DNA of 64,000 nt from Paenibacillus polysaccharolyticus (GTDB lineage: Bacteria; Bacillota; Bacilli; Paenibacillales; Paenibacillaceae). Below the pieces are notes generated by a model that was not told the DNA's origin, did not search any database, and saw nothing but the letters and a program-made list of their open reading frames with translations. Both the position numbers and the translations under genes were made by a program. Shown here piece after piece: positions 26,204 through 35,305 of the stretch (positions are counted from its first letter, which is position 1; every line of letters begins with the position of its first letter). The stretch is taken from the NCBI RefSeq assembly GCF_900102085.1, contig NZ_FMVM01000003.1:348154-412153 (forward strand), read 5' to 3'.

Positions 26204-27772
26204 TCAGTTTGTTGCCGAAGTTGGTGTAACAAAATAATCAGCGTTAGCCAGACTTAATTTGGGATCTGCAGCTTTTGCCGGAAACATCGCTTCAGCCGTA
26301 CGAATGGCCTTTAACAATGCTTTGGCTTTGTTTACAGTCTCTTCATATTCCTTCTCAGGCACAGAGTCCCATACAATTCCGGCTCCGGCCTGTACATATG
26401 CTTTTCCTTTTTTGAAAATAATCGTACGAATGGTAATACATGCATCCATATTTCCGGAGAATCCAAGGTAACCAATCGCTCCTGCGTAGGCACCCCGTGC
26501 CTCCTTTTCCAGCTCCGCAATAATCTCCATCGCACGCAGCTTCGGCGCACCAGATACGGTCCCGGCTGGCAGACAGGAGAGGAAAGCATCGAAGAAATCC
26601 TTGTCTTCTCTTAACTCACCTGTAACGTTCGATACCATATGCATAACGTGAGAGTAACGCTCGATCTCCATGAACATGTCACACTTCACACTGCCAAAAG
26701 TGGATACACGCCCCAGATCATTTCTTCCCAGATCCACCAGCATCAGATGCTCTGCGCGCTCCTTCTCATCTTGTAGCAAATCTGCCGCAAGTGCGCGATC
26801 TTCTGCCTCTGTCGCTCCTCGTGGACGTGTGCCTGCGATAGGACGTGTTTCTACGCGATTGCCGTCAACCTTGACCAGCGCCTCAGGTGAGGTACCTACG
26901 ATAATCTCATCGTCCATTTTCAAATAATACATATAAGGTGATGGGTTCAGCGTCCGCAGTACGCGATATACATGTAACGGGGAAATTTCCGTATCAATGT
27001 GAAAACGTTGAGACAGCACCACCTGGAAAATGTCTCCTGCACGGATATACTCTTTGGCTTGCTCCACATTGCCGATAAATTGTTCTTTTGTCAGATTGGA
27101 ACGAATGTCCCCAAGCTCCACATCTCCCGGAATCGAACGCGGGTTCAGGTTTTCACCTGGTCCTTGCTGCTGCAAACGCTCTGCCGCTTGTTCAAGCTTC
27201 TCGGAAGTGGCTGCATACGCCTGACGAATCTCTTCATCCGTTGCCCCATCTTTGACATGTACATTGCCAACGAGCAACATGTGCTGCTTCACATGGTCAA
27301 ACACAACAATTTGATCACAAAACATAAAGCGTATGTCATCCATATTCAGATCATCCAGCGCATGAGCTGGAAGCTTCTCATAATATTGCAACAGGTCATA
27401 TCCAAAAAATCCAATGGCTCCACCAGTAAAAGGAGGAAGATCATCCATCTTCGGACTCCGATATTTGCGTAGCAAAGCTTTCAGTTCTTCGATCGGTTTG
27501 CCCGGCAGTTCACGAGTCTTTCCTGCCTCTTCGACCACAATTCGGCCTTTCTTCCCTGAAATCATCAAAAACGGATCCGTACCGATGAAGGAATATCTAG
27601 CCCATTGAATGCCACCCTCTACACTTTCAAGCAAAAACGCACGGTCATTGTCCGCATAACGGCGGAAGATACGAATCGGCGTCTCCATATCAGCCAAAAT
27701 TCGTTTAACAACCGGAATCAGATTATATTCATTTGACATTTTCAATACTTGATTAACGTTTGGCGTTATCAT
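26204..27772 (-). CDS. trpE: Anthranilate synthase component I
   Basis: Makes anthranilate from chorismate with ammonia from a glutaminase partner. The 522 residues carry the tryptophan-binding LLESVEGG region (about 48-55), TRPIAGTRPRG, and the catalytic PAGTVSGAPK. No trpG lies in the operon; as in B. subtilis, the glutaminase (pabA/trpG) is probably in the folate operon elsewhere. AAAGGA lies 9 nt before the ATG. Expression is probably controlled by the upstream TRAP leader. Confidence 0.97.
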   Translation of the reverse strand: MITPNVNQVLKMSNEYNLIPVVKRILADMETPIRIFRRYADNDRAFLLESVEGGIQWARYSFIGTDPFLMISGKKGRIVVEEAGKTRELPGKPIEELKALLRKYRSPKMDDLPPFTGGAIGFFGYDLLQYYEKLPAHALDDLNMDDIRFMFCDQIVVFDHVKQHMLLVGNVHVKDGATDEEIRQAYAATSEKLEQAAERLQQQGPGENLNPRSIPGDVELGDIRSNLTKEQFIGNVEQAKEYIRAGDIFQVVLSQRFHIDTEISPLHVYRVLRTLNPSPYMYYLKMDDEIIVGTSPEALVKVDGNRVETRPIAGTRPRGATEAEDRALAADLLQDEKERAEHLMLVDLGRNDLGRVSTFGSVKCDMFMEIERYSHVMHMVSNVTGELREDKDFFDAFLSCLPAGTVSGAPKLRAMEIIAELEKEARGAYAGAIGYLGFSGNMDACITIRTIIFKKGKAYVQAGAGIVWDSVPEKEYEETVNKAKALLKAIRTAEAMFPAKAADPKLSLANADYFVTPTSATN

Positions 27773-27817
27773 CAGATCACGTCCTTTCAGATTTAGGTAG
27801 AAGAAAGTTATGACGAC

Positions 27818-27846
27818 AAAAAACCTCTACCATCAGGTAGAGGTTT
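27818..27846 (-). terminator. trp leader terminator (attenuator)
   Basis: On the minus strand AAACCTCTACC-tgat-GGTAGAGGTTT, an 11-bp perfect stem, runs into six T residues about 45 bp before trpE. It is a very strong intrinsic terminator inside the trp leader, the expected attenuation point. Confidence 0.93.
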
Positions 27847-28175
27847 GGTTATAAGCTGTATTCAAGCATGTTGCTCCATAAATAACAAGTCCCTATACTT
27901 TTGCGAAGGGCGAGTGACAGGCAACTGATCCATGTTCATCCATGTTTCAGATATTATAAGATAACATATACTTCGTAACATTTCGTTTGCATCATCTTCA
28001 TCTCTTGAGAAATCAATTCAATTCCTCGATGATAGATAATGTAAAATGTTCGTTAGATATATGGGAATAAACGATGTCCTCTGACACGCCTACTCTCTTC
28101 CTGTACTTCTCCCTTAGCAAGACGTACCGTGTATGCGTTGACCGATTTCGATTGCATCGGCTACCAAACACTGGA

Positions 28176-28231
28176 CTCTGCTATATACTAGGCTCAACTC
28201 AGCTGCTCTCAGCTCAATCTAAACTCTACTC
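28176..28231 (-). promoter_or_regulatory. TRAP-binding site: eleven NAG triplets
   Basis: Read on the minus strand the triplets are GAG GAG UAG GAG GAG CAG GAG GAG UAG UAG GAG, with spacers 2,2,3,2,2,2,2,2,4,2 nt. Ten are canonical (G/U)AG and one is CAG. Eleven triplets match the eleven subunits of the TRAP ring, and mtrB is at 37704-37925. The array begins ~5 nt after the predicted transcript start. The rest of the leader (27847-28175) has a CCGAT...ATCGG hairpin, a TATAAT at 27953-27958 without a good -35, and no credible ORF. Confidence 0.88.
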
Positions 28232-28242
28232 AACTGTTTCTC

Positions 28243-28271
28243 ACTATACATCATATTCACCGGTTTGACAA
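28243..28271 (-). promoter_or_regulatory. SigA promoter of the trp operon
   Basis: TTGTCA (28266-28271), a 17-bp spacer and TATAGT (28243-28248), 20-48 bp downstream of the aroH stop. It gives trpEDCFBA its own start besides read-through from aroH. Confidence 0.85.
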
Positions 28272-28290
28272 CCATGGTCATTCAAGAAAC

Positions 28291-28659
28291 TTAACGACCT
28301 GCCAGATCGGGACGTAACGCTTGTGCACCGTTCAAGTACACGTGATGAATTTCATTTTGTGCTTTGGTTGTGTTCACATGTACCATAAAACGAATACACT
28401 TCGCCAAAGCGCCTTTTACAGGCACCTCTAGCGCACACATCAAAGGCACAAGCTCCCATCCATCTAACTGACGAATCACTTTTGCTGGAAAAGCCGCATC
28501 CAGATCTCCGGTCATCGTAATCCATACGCTACAAATATCTTCCGGTACAATCTTGTTTCGGTCAACAATTTCCTGAAGCAACACTGCTGTTTCTTTCAAA
28601 ATCTCTTCTTCACTGTTCTGGGTGACCGTAGTCGCCCCGCGAATTCCCCGTGTAATCAT
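28291..28659 (-). CDS. aroH: Monofunctional AroH-class chorismate mutase
   Basis: Converts chorismate to prephenate. The 122 residues match the AroH trimer class: MITRGIRGATTV at the start, CSVWITMTGDLDAAFPAK mid-protein and a basic HHVYLNGAQALRPD tail. I chose the ATG at 28659 because GGGAG lies 9 nt upstream. It is followed by the trp promoter and leader, as in B. subtilis. Confidence 0.95.
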   Translation of the reverse strand: MITRGIRGATTVTQNSEEEILKETAVLLQEIVDRNKIVPEDICSVWITMTGDLDAAFPAKVIRQLDGWELVPLMCALEVPVKGALAKCIRFMVHVNTTKAQNEIHHVYLNGAQALRPDLAGR

Positions 28660-28663
28660 GCTG

Positions 28664-29758
28664 TTATTCTCCCTTCCTAAGCAGTTCAATGACTTCACGA
28701 ACAACCGTAACCGGTACATCCTTCACGATTCTGGCAGATCCAATCCGATCAGGAACGATAAAGACCATATGGCCCTCGCGGAATTTCTTATCATGCATCA
28801 TCGCTTCCATCAAAGCATCCGTACTTAGATGTGCAGCTAGTGTCACGGGAAGACGAAGAGAACGCAACATACGAACAGTATCCTCATACAGCCCTGCTGG
28901 CGCTCCGAGTTTCTCACCCAGTAGTGCCGATCCAGCCATACCGATAGAAATGGCTTCTCCGTGCAGAAATTCACCGTATCCAGCAATCGCTTCAATCGCA
29001 TGTCCAATCGTATGACCTAGATTCAGGAGTGCACGTTCTCCATTCTCACGTTCATCATTGGAAACAATCTCGGCTTTGATGCTGCATCCACGTTCCAGAC
29101 CATATCCGAGTGTATCCGGGTCAAGCGTAAGCAGCGCTTCGGCGTTTTCTTCGCACCAATGGGCAAAAGCTTCATCACGGATCAGTCCGTGCTTCAGCAT
29201 CTCGGATAAACCGGCCGATACATCTCTTGGCGGCAACGATTGAAGTGTGTCAACATCATACAGTACAAGCTCCGGTTGATGGAAAGCACCAATCATATTT
29301 TTCGCAAGAGGATGATTGACCGCCACCTTACCGCCAACGCTACTGTCATGAGCAAGAATGGTTGTTGGGATCTGCACAAACTTAACCCCGCGCATATATG
29401 TAGCTGCGACAAAACCAGCCAGATCGCCCACAACGCCTCCCCCTAGAGCAAGAATCGCCGAACTGCGGTCCAGTTTGCCTTCAATCGCTACCGTCATCAT
29501 ATCCTGATATACCGCAAGTGATTTCGAAGTCTCACCAGACGGCACGACTGCGGATACGACGGAATATCCCGCCGCACGCAACGTTTGCTCTATTCCATGC
29601 AAGTATATCGGGGCTACATGATCATCTGTAATGATCAGAAGTGGACTTTTTTTAGTCAATCCATATTGTTCAAAATATTGCGGAGCTTGAGCCAGCAGGC
29701 CGCTGCCAATCAATATAGGATATGAGCGCTCTTCAAGCTGTACTGTCAACTGACGCAT
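28664..29758 (-). CDS. aroB: 3-dehydroquinate synthase
   Basis: NAD-dependent cyclisation of DAHP, second step of the shikimate pathway. The 364 residues show GGGVVGDLAGF, the metal-binding LNLGHTIGHA, and a KHGLIRD segment. I chose the ATG at 29758 (MRQLTVQLEE); the open frame runs back into aroC but the ATG sits right after the aroC stop with GGAG upstream. aroH follows closely. Confidence 0.96.
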   Translation of the reverse strand: MRQLTVQLEERSYPILIGSGLLAQAPQYFEQYGLTKKSPLLIITDDHVAPIYLHGIEQTLRAAGYSVVSAVVPSGETSKSLAVYQDMMTVAIEGKLDRSSAILALGGGVVGDLAGFVAATYMRGVKFVQIPTTILAHDSSVGGKVAVNHPLAKNMIGAFHQPELVLYDVDTLQSLPPRDVSAGLSEMLKHGLIRDEAFAHWCEENAEALLTLDPDTLGYGLERGCSIKAEIVSNDERENGERALLNLGHTIGHAIEAIAGYGEFLHGEAISIGMAGSALLGEKLGAPAGLYEDTVRMLRSLRLPVTLAAHLSTDALMEAMMHDKKFREGHMVFIVPDRIGSARIVKDVPVTVVREVIELLRKGE

Positions 29759-29759
29759 A

Positions 29760-30929
29760 TTAGTAATTCTCCAATTGTGATTGGTAGCTGGCAACGTTTG
29801 CCCGAATCTCCTCCATGGAATCCCCGCCGAACTTCTCCAGGAATGCCTTGGCAATTTCCCAAGCAACGACATGTTCCATAACAACGCTAGCTGCCGGAAC
29901 CGCACAAGCATCGGAACGTTCAACCTGAGCCGAAAAAGCTTCTTTCGTATCGATATCTACACTTTGCAACGGCTTGTACAACGTTGGGATAGGTTTCATT
30001 ACTCCACGTACCACAACCGGCATACCGTTGGTCATACCGCCTTCAAACCCGCCCAGACGATTCGTTGCACGGTGGTAACCACGATCCTCCGTATACAGAA
30101 TCTCATCATGTACCTGTGAACCGCGAATCGTACCCGCTTCGAAGCCGATACCGATCTCCACACCTTTGAACGCATTGATCGACATTACACCTTGAGCGAT
30201 ACGAGCATCCAACTTGCGATCATATTGTACATAGCTTCCCAGACCGACAGGAACACCTTCAACGATACATTCCACGATTCCACCGATGGAATCTCCTTCT
30301 TGCTTGATCTGATCGATATAGGCTTCCATTTTCTTCTCAGTCTCCGCATCTGTCACACGAACTGAAGATGCTTCTGTCACGGCGATCAGTTCATCAATCG
30401 GAAGCTCCTGGTATGGTGCTTCAATCTCCCCGATACGAATAACCCTTCCAGCCACTTTAATACCGAATTCAGCCAGAAACTGTCGTGCAATCGCACCACA
30501 TGCTACACGTACAGTTGTCTCACGCGCACTGGAGCGTTCCAGAACGTTACGCAAGTCTTTGAGATTGTACTTCAACCCACCGTTAAGGTCGGCATGCCCA
30601 GGGCGTGGGCGATGAACACGGCGTTTTTCCTCATCAGTACCTTCAATCGGCTCAATGTTCATAATATTCTGCCAATGCTTCCAGTCATTATTCTGAACAA
30701 CGAGCGCTACTGGAGCACCTGTCGTATATCCATGACGAATTCCGCCAACAAAATTAGCTTGGTCTTTCTCAATCTGCATCCGGCGTCCGCGGCCATACCC
30801 TTTCTGACGGCGATGAAGCTGGAAGTTCAATTCTTCAAAATCAATATTCAAATTACTTGGCAGTCCTTCAATAATTGCGGTCAATTGGGGTCCGTGCGTT
30901 TCCCCTGCGGTTAAATAACGTAAACTCAT
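29760..30929 (-). CDS. aroC: Chorismate synthase
   Basis: FMN-dependent last step to chorismate (called aroF in B. subtilis). The 389 residues contain GETHGP near residue 9, [10 protein letters not shown], and the conserved R-S-S-A-R-E-T motif. The ATG at 30929 has AAAGGGGG 8 nt upstream. It heads the aroC-aroB-aroH-trp-hisC-tyrA supraoperon. Confidence 0.96.
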   Translation of the reverse strand: MSLRYLTAGETHGPQLTAIIEGLPSNLNIDFEELNFQLHRRQKGYGRGRRMQIEKDQANFVGGIRHGYTTGAPVALVVQNNDWKHWQNIMNIEPIEGTDEEKRRVHRPRPGHADLNGGLKYNLKDLRNVLERSSARETTVRVACGAIARQFLAEFGIKVAGRVIRIGEIEAPYQELPIDELIAVTEASSVRVTDAETEKKMEAYIDQIKQEGDSIGGIVECIVEGVPVGLGSYVQYDRKLDARIAQGVMSINAFKGVEIGIGFEAGTIRGSQVHDEILYTEDRGYHRATNRLGGFEGGMTNGMPVVVRGVMKPIPTLYKPLQSVDIDTKEAFSAQVERSDACAVPAASVVMEHVVAWEIAKAFLEKFGGDSMEEIRANVASYQSQLENY

Positions 30930-31045
30930 AATACGTTCCCCCTTTAAACTGTTAAACTTCACATTGCTAAAATCCCATAATTTCTTTGCTTATTATAGTA
31001 TAGCTGACCAGCTTTGACAAGAAAGCCTCTTTTTCTTATGCAAAC

Positions 31046-31082
31046 AACCGCCTGAGCACATCTTCATGCACCTCAGGCGGTT
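31046..31082 (-). terminator. Long stem after cheR
   Basis: AACCGCCTGAG and CTCAGGCGGTT form an 11-bp perfect stem with a ~15-nt loop just after the cheR stop. The T tract is weak, so it may be a terminator or an mRNA-stabilising end. Confidence 0.6.
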
Positions 31083-31097
31083 GATCTATACACTGAT

Positions 31098-31889
31098 TTA
31101 TTTTTTCCGATAGAAAAACGTCTCTGCCGTCTCCAGCCCGTATTGTCCTGGGGAGAAAATCTGCTCTGTGCTGCCTACGAACAACATCCCACCTGGACGC
31201 AGACTGGCTGCGAATTTGTGATACAGCAGGTTTTTCGCTTCCTCTGTAAAATAAATCATGACATTCCGGCATACGATCAGATCGTATCCATCATCAAAAC
31301 GGTCAACCAGCAAATTCTGCTTCTTGAAGTTGATCGAGCTTTTTAATTTCTCATCAATACGATACATCATACCGTCTTGCTTGAAATATCGACTCGCCGT
31401 TTCTGGAGGCACGTCCTTCAGCGAACGTTCCATATAACGGCCTTCCTTAGCCTTAGCGAGTGCACCTTCATCCAGGTCACTTGCCGTAATGGAACTTTCT
31501 TTCAAGATGCCTAGCGTATCCAAAATCATGGCAATCGTGTATGGCTCCTCACCAGTCGAACAAGCAGCGCTCCATACCTTGACCTTGCGTTTGGAACCCA
31601 CGAGCTCAGGCAGAATCTCATCACGCAACACTTCCCAGCGATTGGGGTTGCGCCAAAACTCCGATACGTTAATGGTCATGCGATCCAGAAACTCGTAAAA
31701 TAAAGACTTTTCCTTCTGCATCGCATCAAAAAAGATAGAAAATGTATTGAACCCGTTTTTGTTACGTAGTGTGGTCAGCCTTCTTTTCATCTGGCCTTCC
31801 TTGTACTGAGCAAGATCAATGCCTGTGCTCTCTTTAATTTTACGAATGAATCCGGCATAATCCGGGTCTAGTTGTTCTTGCTCCAGCAT
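31098..31889 (-). CDS. cheR: Chemotaxis protein methyltransferase CheR
   Basis: SAM-dependent methylation of glutamates on chemoreceptors. The 263 residues have an N-terminal helical domain (to about 75) and a methyltransferase domain with KVWSAACSTGEEPYTIA (SAM motif). NVMIYF and a C-terminal MLFVGSTEQIF follow. AAAGGGTG precedes the ATG. It lies alone from other chemotaxis genes, between ndk and aroC, as in B. subtilis. Confidence 0.95.
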   Translation of the reverse strand: MLEQEQLDPDYAGFIRKIKESTGIDLAQYKEGQMKRRLTTLRNKNGFNTFSIFFDAMQKEKSLFYEFLDRMTINVSEFWRNPNRWEVLRDEILPELVGSKRKVKVWSAACSTGEEPYTIAMILDTLGILKESSITASDLDEGALAKAKEGRYMERSLKDVPPETASRYFKQDGMMYRIDEKLKSSINFKKQNLLVDRFDDGYDLIVCRNVMIYFTEEAKNLLYHKFAASLRPGGMLFVGSTEQIFSPGQYGLETAETFFYRKK

Positions 31890-31913
31890 CGTACATCACC
31901 CTTTGGCTAATAA

Positions 31914-32357
31914 TTACAACCAGGCTGCGATGCTCTTCTCATAGGTTACCAGCTCGTCAGGACTAAAGAAATTGGCAGCTTCACGAGTAGCACTTTCCGA
32001 CGAATCTGCCCCGTGAATGAGATTATGTGGTGTATGGCTAGCGAAATCTCCACGGATTGTCCCTGGAGCTGCTTCCTTCACATTCGTTTTACCAATGACA
32101 ATACGTGCAAGTGTCACAATATCGTCGCCTTCCCACACCATGGCAAATACCGGGCCAGATGTGATAAAACGAACCAGATCATCAAAGAACGGCTTGCCTT
32201 CATGTTCTGCATAATGGCGCTTAGCCTGTTCTTCCGACATCTGAACCAACTTCCCTGCCACCAGTTTAAACCCCTTGTCTTCCAGACGGCTGATAATACG
32301 GCCGATCAAACCACGCTGCACACCATCCGGTTTCACCATCAAAAATGTACGATCCAT
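31914..32357 (-). CDS. ndk: Nucleoside diphosphate kinase
   Basis: Transfers phosphate between nucleoside tri- and diphosphates through a phosphohistidine. The 147 residues carry [10 protein letters not shown] and the active-site [13 protein letters not shown] chose the ATG at 32357 with GAGGAG 10 nt upstream. Between hepT and cheR, as in B. subtilis. Confidence 0.96.
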   Translation of the reverse strand: MDRTFLMVKPDGVQRGLIGRIISRLEDKGFKLVAGKLVQMSEEQAKRHYAEHEGKPFFDDLVRFITSGPVFAMVWEGDDIVTLARIVIGKTNVKEAAPGTIRGDFASHTPHNLIHGADSSESATREAANFFSPDELVTYEKSIAAWL

Positions 32358-32492
32358 TACCAGTTCACTCCTCACTCACGGTTCAAAGTTAATCACTATG
32401 TAAACGCAATCCCTTTGATTGTAACATACAAGTCCAAATCCTCCCAATGAGGATTTTCACACCGTGTAGAGCATTAAACAACACAAGCAAGC

Positions 32493-33467
32493 TTAATGTG
32501 TACGTTTAACGACAAAGTGAGCAATGTCTCGCAGATTTTTAGTGGTCTTGATATTAGGCAGCTGATCGAGAGCATCGAGCGCTTTCTTCATATATCGGTC
32601 AGCAAGGGCTTCTGCTTTAGCAATTCCTTGACTTTGGCGAATCATTCCAATTGCATCCGATGCACTTGCACGTCCTTCTTCATGATGAACACGCGAAATT
32701 TCCTTGAGCAACGGCTCACGTAACTGTTCTTCTTCCAAAGCATACAGCACAGGTAACGTGATGTTACCTTGTTTCATATCACTTCCTGGAGGCTTGCCAA
32801 GTTGTTTCTCTGTACCCACCAAGTCCAGAACATCATCCTGAATCTGAAAAGCCATACCCACATTATATCCATAGGTATACAACAAAGATGAAATGTGCTC
32901 AGGTGCACGAGTAGCGAGTGCTCCAAGCTGGCAGCTCACTGCAATCAGAAGTGCAGTTTTGCGACGAATACGTAACAGATAGTTACGCACACTCTGACCT
33001 GTATTAAAAAAGTCCCGAATCTGTTCCATCTCACCAATGGACATCTGTACCATAGCTTTGGCAAGGATGCGGTGAATAGCAGGATCAGAAAGTCCTGCCG
33101 TCATCTCTAGCGCTTTGCCATAGATATAGTCTCCTGTATACATCGCAATCCGATTGTCCCATTTAGACTTGACGGTGGGTTTGCCCCGGCGAGTCTCCGC
33201 ATTATCGATGACATCATCATGAACGAGGGAAGCAGAATGAATAAGTTCCAGTGGAACAGCTACGAGCTTCAAACGCTCGATATCGTATGTACCAAATTTG
33301 CCACCTAAAAGCACAAAAACAGGCCGCAGTCGTTTTCCACCTGCCTTAAGCAGATGAAGCGAAGTTTCACTCAGTAACTTTTGTTCGCCTTTTACGCTAC
33401 GATACAACTCTTTTTCAACGTAATCCATGTCCTTTTTTAACAATCCGAAAATGTCCAATAGTTTCAT
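32493..33467 (-). CDS. hepT: Heptaprenyl diphosphate synthase component 2
   Basis: Catalytic trans-prenyltransferase subunit making the menaquinone side chain with HepS. The 324 residues show GGKRLRPVFVLL, the first aspartate motif LVHDDVIDNA and the second FQIQDDVLD. Its own Shine-Dalgarno is weak (GGGTGA). The stop of a 14-residue leader ORF with a strong Shine-Dalgarno overlaps its ATG, which suggests translational coupling. Confidence 0.95.
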   Translation of the reverse strand: MKLLDIFGLLKKDMDYVEKELYRSVKGEQKLLSETSLHLLKAGGKRLRPVFVLLGGKFGTYDIERLKLVAVPLELIHSASLVHDDVIDNAETRRGKPTVKSKWDNRIAMYTGDYIYGKALEMTAGLSDPAIHRILAKAMVQMSIGEMEQIRDFFNTGQSVRNYLLRIRRKTALLIAVSCQLGALATRAPEHISSLLYTYGYNVGMAFQIQDDVLDLVGTEKQLGKPPGSDMKQGNITLPVLYALEEEQLREPLLKEISRVHHEEGRASASDAIGMIRQSQGIAKAEALADRYMKKALDALDQLPNIKTTKNLRDIAHFVVKRTH

Positions 33468-33508
33468 TCGTTCACCCGTGTCAGCGTATTGTCAATCCAA
33501 AAATCCAT
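33464..33508 (-). CDS. Possible 14-aa leader peptide coupled to hepT
   Basis: MDFWIDNTLTRVNE starts at an ATG with GGAGGGAAGG just upstream. It ends in TGA overlapping the hepT ATG (ATGA). It may serve mainly to deliver ribosomes to hepT. Too short for family assignment. Confidence 0.45.
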   Translation of the reverse strand: MDFWIDNTLTRVNE

Positions 33509-33607
33509 GCTTACCTTCCCTCCCAGCAAGCCCGAGCCTACAGGCAAAAACGTCGCCCCAGGCTCGCCGTTCCTGCTTGTGTTCTTCTACAGCGTCCATC
33601 ATGATGC

Positions 33608-33790
33608 CTATTCGAATGCCAGCACCGACATTCGGGATTTAAACGCTGCGACCAAATCTGAATCAACCAAAAGTACAGAAGTTGCCGGAGCATGGGTCAA
33701 GACTGTGGACACATTTATCTGGCCATCAGCACTCACCGATACCCCGGGAGTCAGGGGATCATGTCCATGTGTCGCACTTTTCTGATCCGG
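33608..33790 (-). pseudogene. Degenerate or orphan open frame between ubiX and hepT
   Basis: A 60-codon open stretch without an ATG lies between two TAG codons and has protein-like composition (VSADGQINVSTVLTHAP and on). If the upstream TAG (33791-33793) were absent, the frame would join an ATG that overlaps the ubiX stop (the ATG is inside ubiX's last codons), giving ~74 residues. It could be a decayed gene or chance. I do not recognise it. The remainder of the gap 33468-33818 is the leader ORF and the hairpin below. Confidence 0.25.
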
Positions 33791-33809
33791 CTATTCAGAA
33801 AAGCGCGAC
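33771..33809. repeat. 15-bp hairpin directly after ubiX
   Basis: GTCGCACTTTTCTGA (33771-33785), a 9-nt loop, and TCAGAAAAGCGCGAC (33795-33809) pair over 15 positions with one G-U. There is no T tract on either side. It may be a transcript-end stabiliser or part of a mobile repeat. It contains the in-frame TAG that interrupts the open frame above. Confidence 0.6.
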
Positions 33810-33818
33810 CCGGCTACA

Positions 33819-34439
33819 TTATCCCCGTTCATCCGGTTCTCCCCATCTAGTAAACAGTTGATGCGGGATGCGCAAGCTATCCAGCACTTTACCTACTAAA
33901 AATAAAATTAAATCCTCCATGCTCTGAGGTTTGTAATAAAAGGCAGGCATCGCCGGGATCATTCGCACACCAAGACGTGAAAGCTTCAGCATGTTTTCCA
34001 GGTGAATAGCATGCAAAGGCGTCTCACGAGGCACAAGAATTAACGTCCTGCCTTCTTTCATCATAACATCTGCAGCGCGTGACATCAGATTGTCTGAAGA
34101 TCCGTTTGCAATCGATGAAAGAGTGCCCATAGAGCAAGGCATGATAATCATGCCTTCCGCCAGATAAGAACCGCTGGCAATCGAAGCCCCAATATCACTA
34201 ACGGGATGATAGATTAACGATCCACCGCGATGACCGAATTTTTCTTGGAGCAGGCTCTCCCGGTTCGTCACATCCCAGTCCATTTCTTCCTTTAGTACAC
34301 GCCAGCCAGCATTGGAAACAACCAAATGAACGGCATATCCAAGGTCAAGCAACGTTTCAATCAATCGGATACCATATATGCTGCCACTCGCTCCGGTGAT
34401 TCCGACAACAAGTCGTTTATTCTCCGGTTGCTGCATCAT
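33819..34439 (-). CDS. ubiX: UbiX-family flavin prenyltransferase
   Basis: Makes prenylated FMN for UbiD-type decarboxylases. The 206 residues carry GITGASGSIYG (FMN loop), the MIIMPCSMGTLSSIANG active region and LVPRETPLH. Set between ubiA and hepT, it is likely tied to quinone or aromatic acid metabolism. No ubiD is in the window. It shares its start base with the ubiA stop. Confidence 0.93.
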   Translation of the reverse strand: MMQQPENKRLVVGITGASGSIYGIRLIETLLDLGYAVHLVVSNAGWRVLKEEMDWDVTNRESLLQEKFGHRGGSLIYHPVSDIGASIASGSYLAEGMIIMPCSMGTLSSIANGSSDNLMSRAADVMMKEGRTLILVPRETPLHAIHLENMLKLSRLGVRMIPAMPAFYYKPQSMEDLILFLVGKVLDSLRIPHQLFTRWGEPDERG

Positions 34440-35305
34440 TATTTCACCGCCAGATCAATGAATGTAAACGTAAATACGACTAGGCTCAGTACACTATTCA
34501 TCGTAAAGAATGCCGTTTGTACACGGCTCATATCATTAGGTGACACAATATAGTGCTCATAAAGCAGGATACCATAAGTAATCAGCATACCTGCGCCATA
34601 CCACCAGCTCAGATCGGTCATTAGTAACAGGGCAAGAAAACCAATCGCCGTAATGACATGAAAGAACTTGGCAATCTGCAATGATTTCACAAGTCCGAAG
34701 CGGGACGGAATGGAATGCAGACCTTCTCCCTGATCAAACTCCAGATCCTGACATGCATAAATAATGTCAAAACCGGCAGTCCAGAATACAATCGTAACGT
34801 ACAGAACAATCGCTGTCCAATCCATAGTACCTGTCACAGCCACCCATCCTCCCAAAGGAGCAAGGCCAATGGTCATCCCCAGTACGACGTGACAAAGCCA
34901 TGTGAACCGTTTGGTGTACGAATATAGCACTAACATGAAGACTGCAATCGGCAACAACTGCATGGATAACACATTAAGATTGGATGATGCCCAGAATAAT
35001 AAAATAAACGAGATGATGATAAAAATAATAACCTCGCCATTCTTCAGCAAGCCTGCTGGAATAGCTCTCATCGCCGTACGTGGATTTTTTGCGTCAATCG
35101 CCTGGTCAATAATCCGGTTCAAACCAAATGCGGCACTCCTTGCACCAACCATGGCAAGTAATACCCACATAATCTGCATCCAGCTCGGGAACGTGTTGTT
35201 AACAACCATCGATCCCAAAATAGCGCCCATAAAAGCAAAAGGTAAAGCAAAAAGCGTATGTTCAATCTTGATCATTTCTAAAAAGATGCGAATTTTCCTA
35301 AACAT
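34439..35305 (-). CDS. ubiA: UbiA-family prenyltransferase
   Basis: Multi-spanning membrane prenyltransferase of 288 residues. It has the first Asp-rich motif NRIIDQAIDAKNPRT, the second DIIYACQDLEFDQGEGLHSIP, and about eight hydrophobic segments. It attaches a polyprenyl chain to an aromatic ring. The cluster (hepS, menG, ubiX, hepT) points to menaquinone or a related quinone; 4-hydroxybenzoate transferase is the usual label. ATG at 35305 with AAGGAG 7 nt upstream, inside the menG end. Confidence 0.9.
   Translation of the reverse strand: MFRKIRIFLEMIKIEHTLFALPFAFMGAILGSMVVNNTFPSWMQIMWVLLAMVGARSAAFGLNRIIDQAIDAKNPRTAMRAIPAGLLKNGEVIIFIIISFILLFWASSNLNVLSMQLLPIAVFMLVLYSYTKRFTWLCHVVLGMTIGLAPLGGWVAVTGTMDWTAIVLYVTIVFWTAGFDIIYACQDLEFDQGEGLHSIPSRFGLVKSLQIAKFFHVITAIGFLALLLMTDLSWWYGAGMLITYGILLYEHYIVSPNDMSRVQTAFFTMNSVLSLVVFTFTFIDLAVK

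Noticed and set aside
27953..27958. A perfect TATAAT inside the trp leader as a second promoter
   Set aside because: No acceptable -35 at 16-18 bp; noted only as a possibility.
33427..33785. Two plus-strand ORFs of 71 and 98 codons near hepT
   Set aside because: They are antisense to the hepT leader and the 5' end of hepT and lack ribosome-binding sites.
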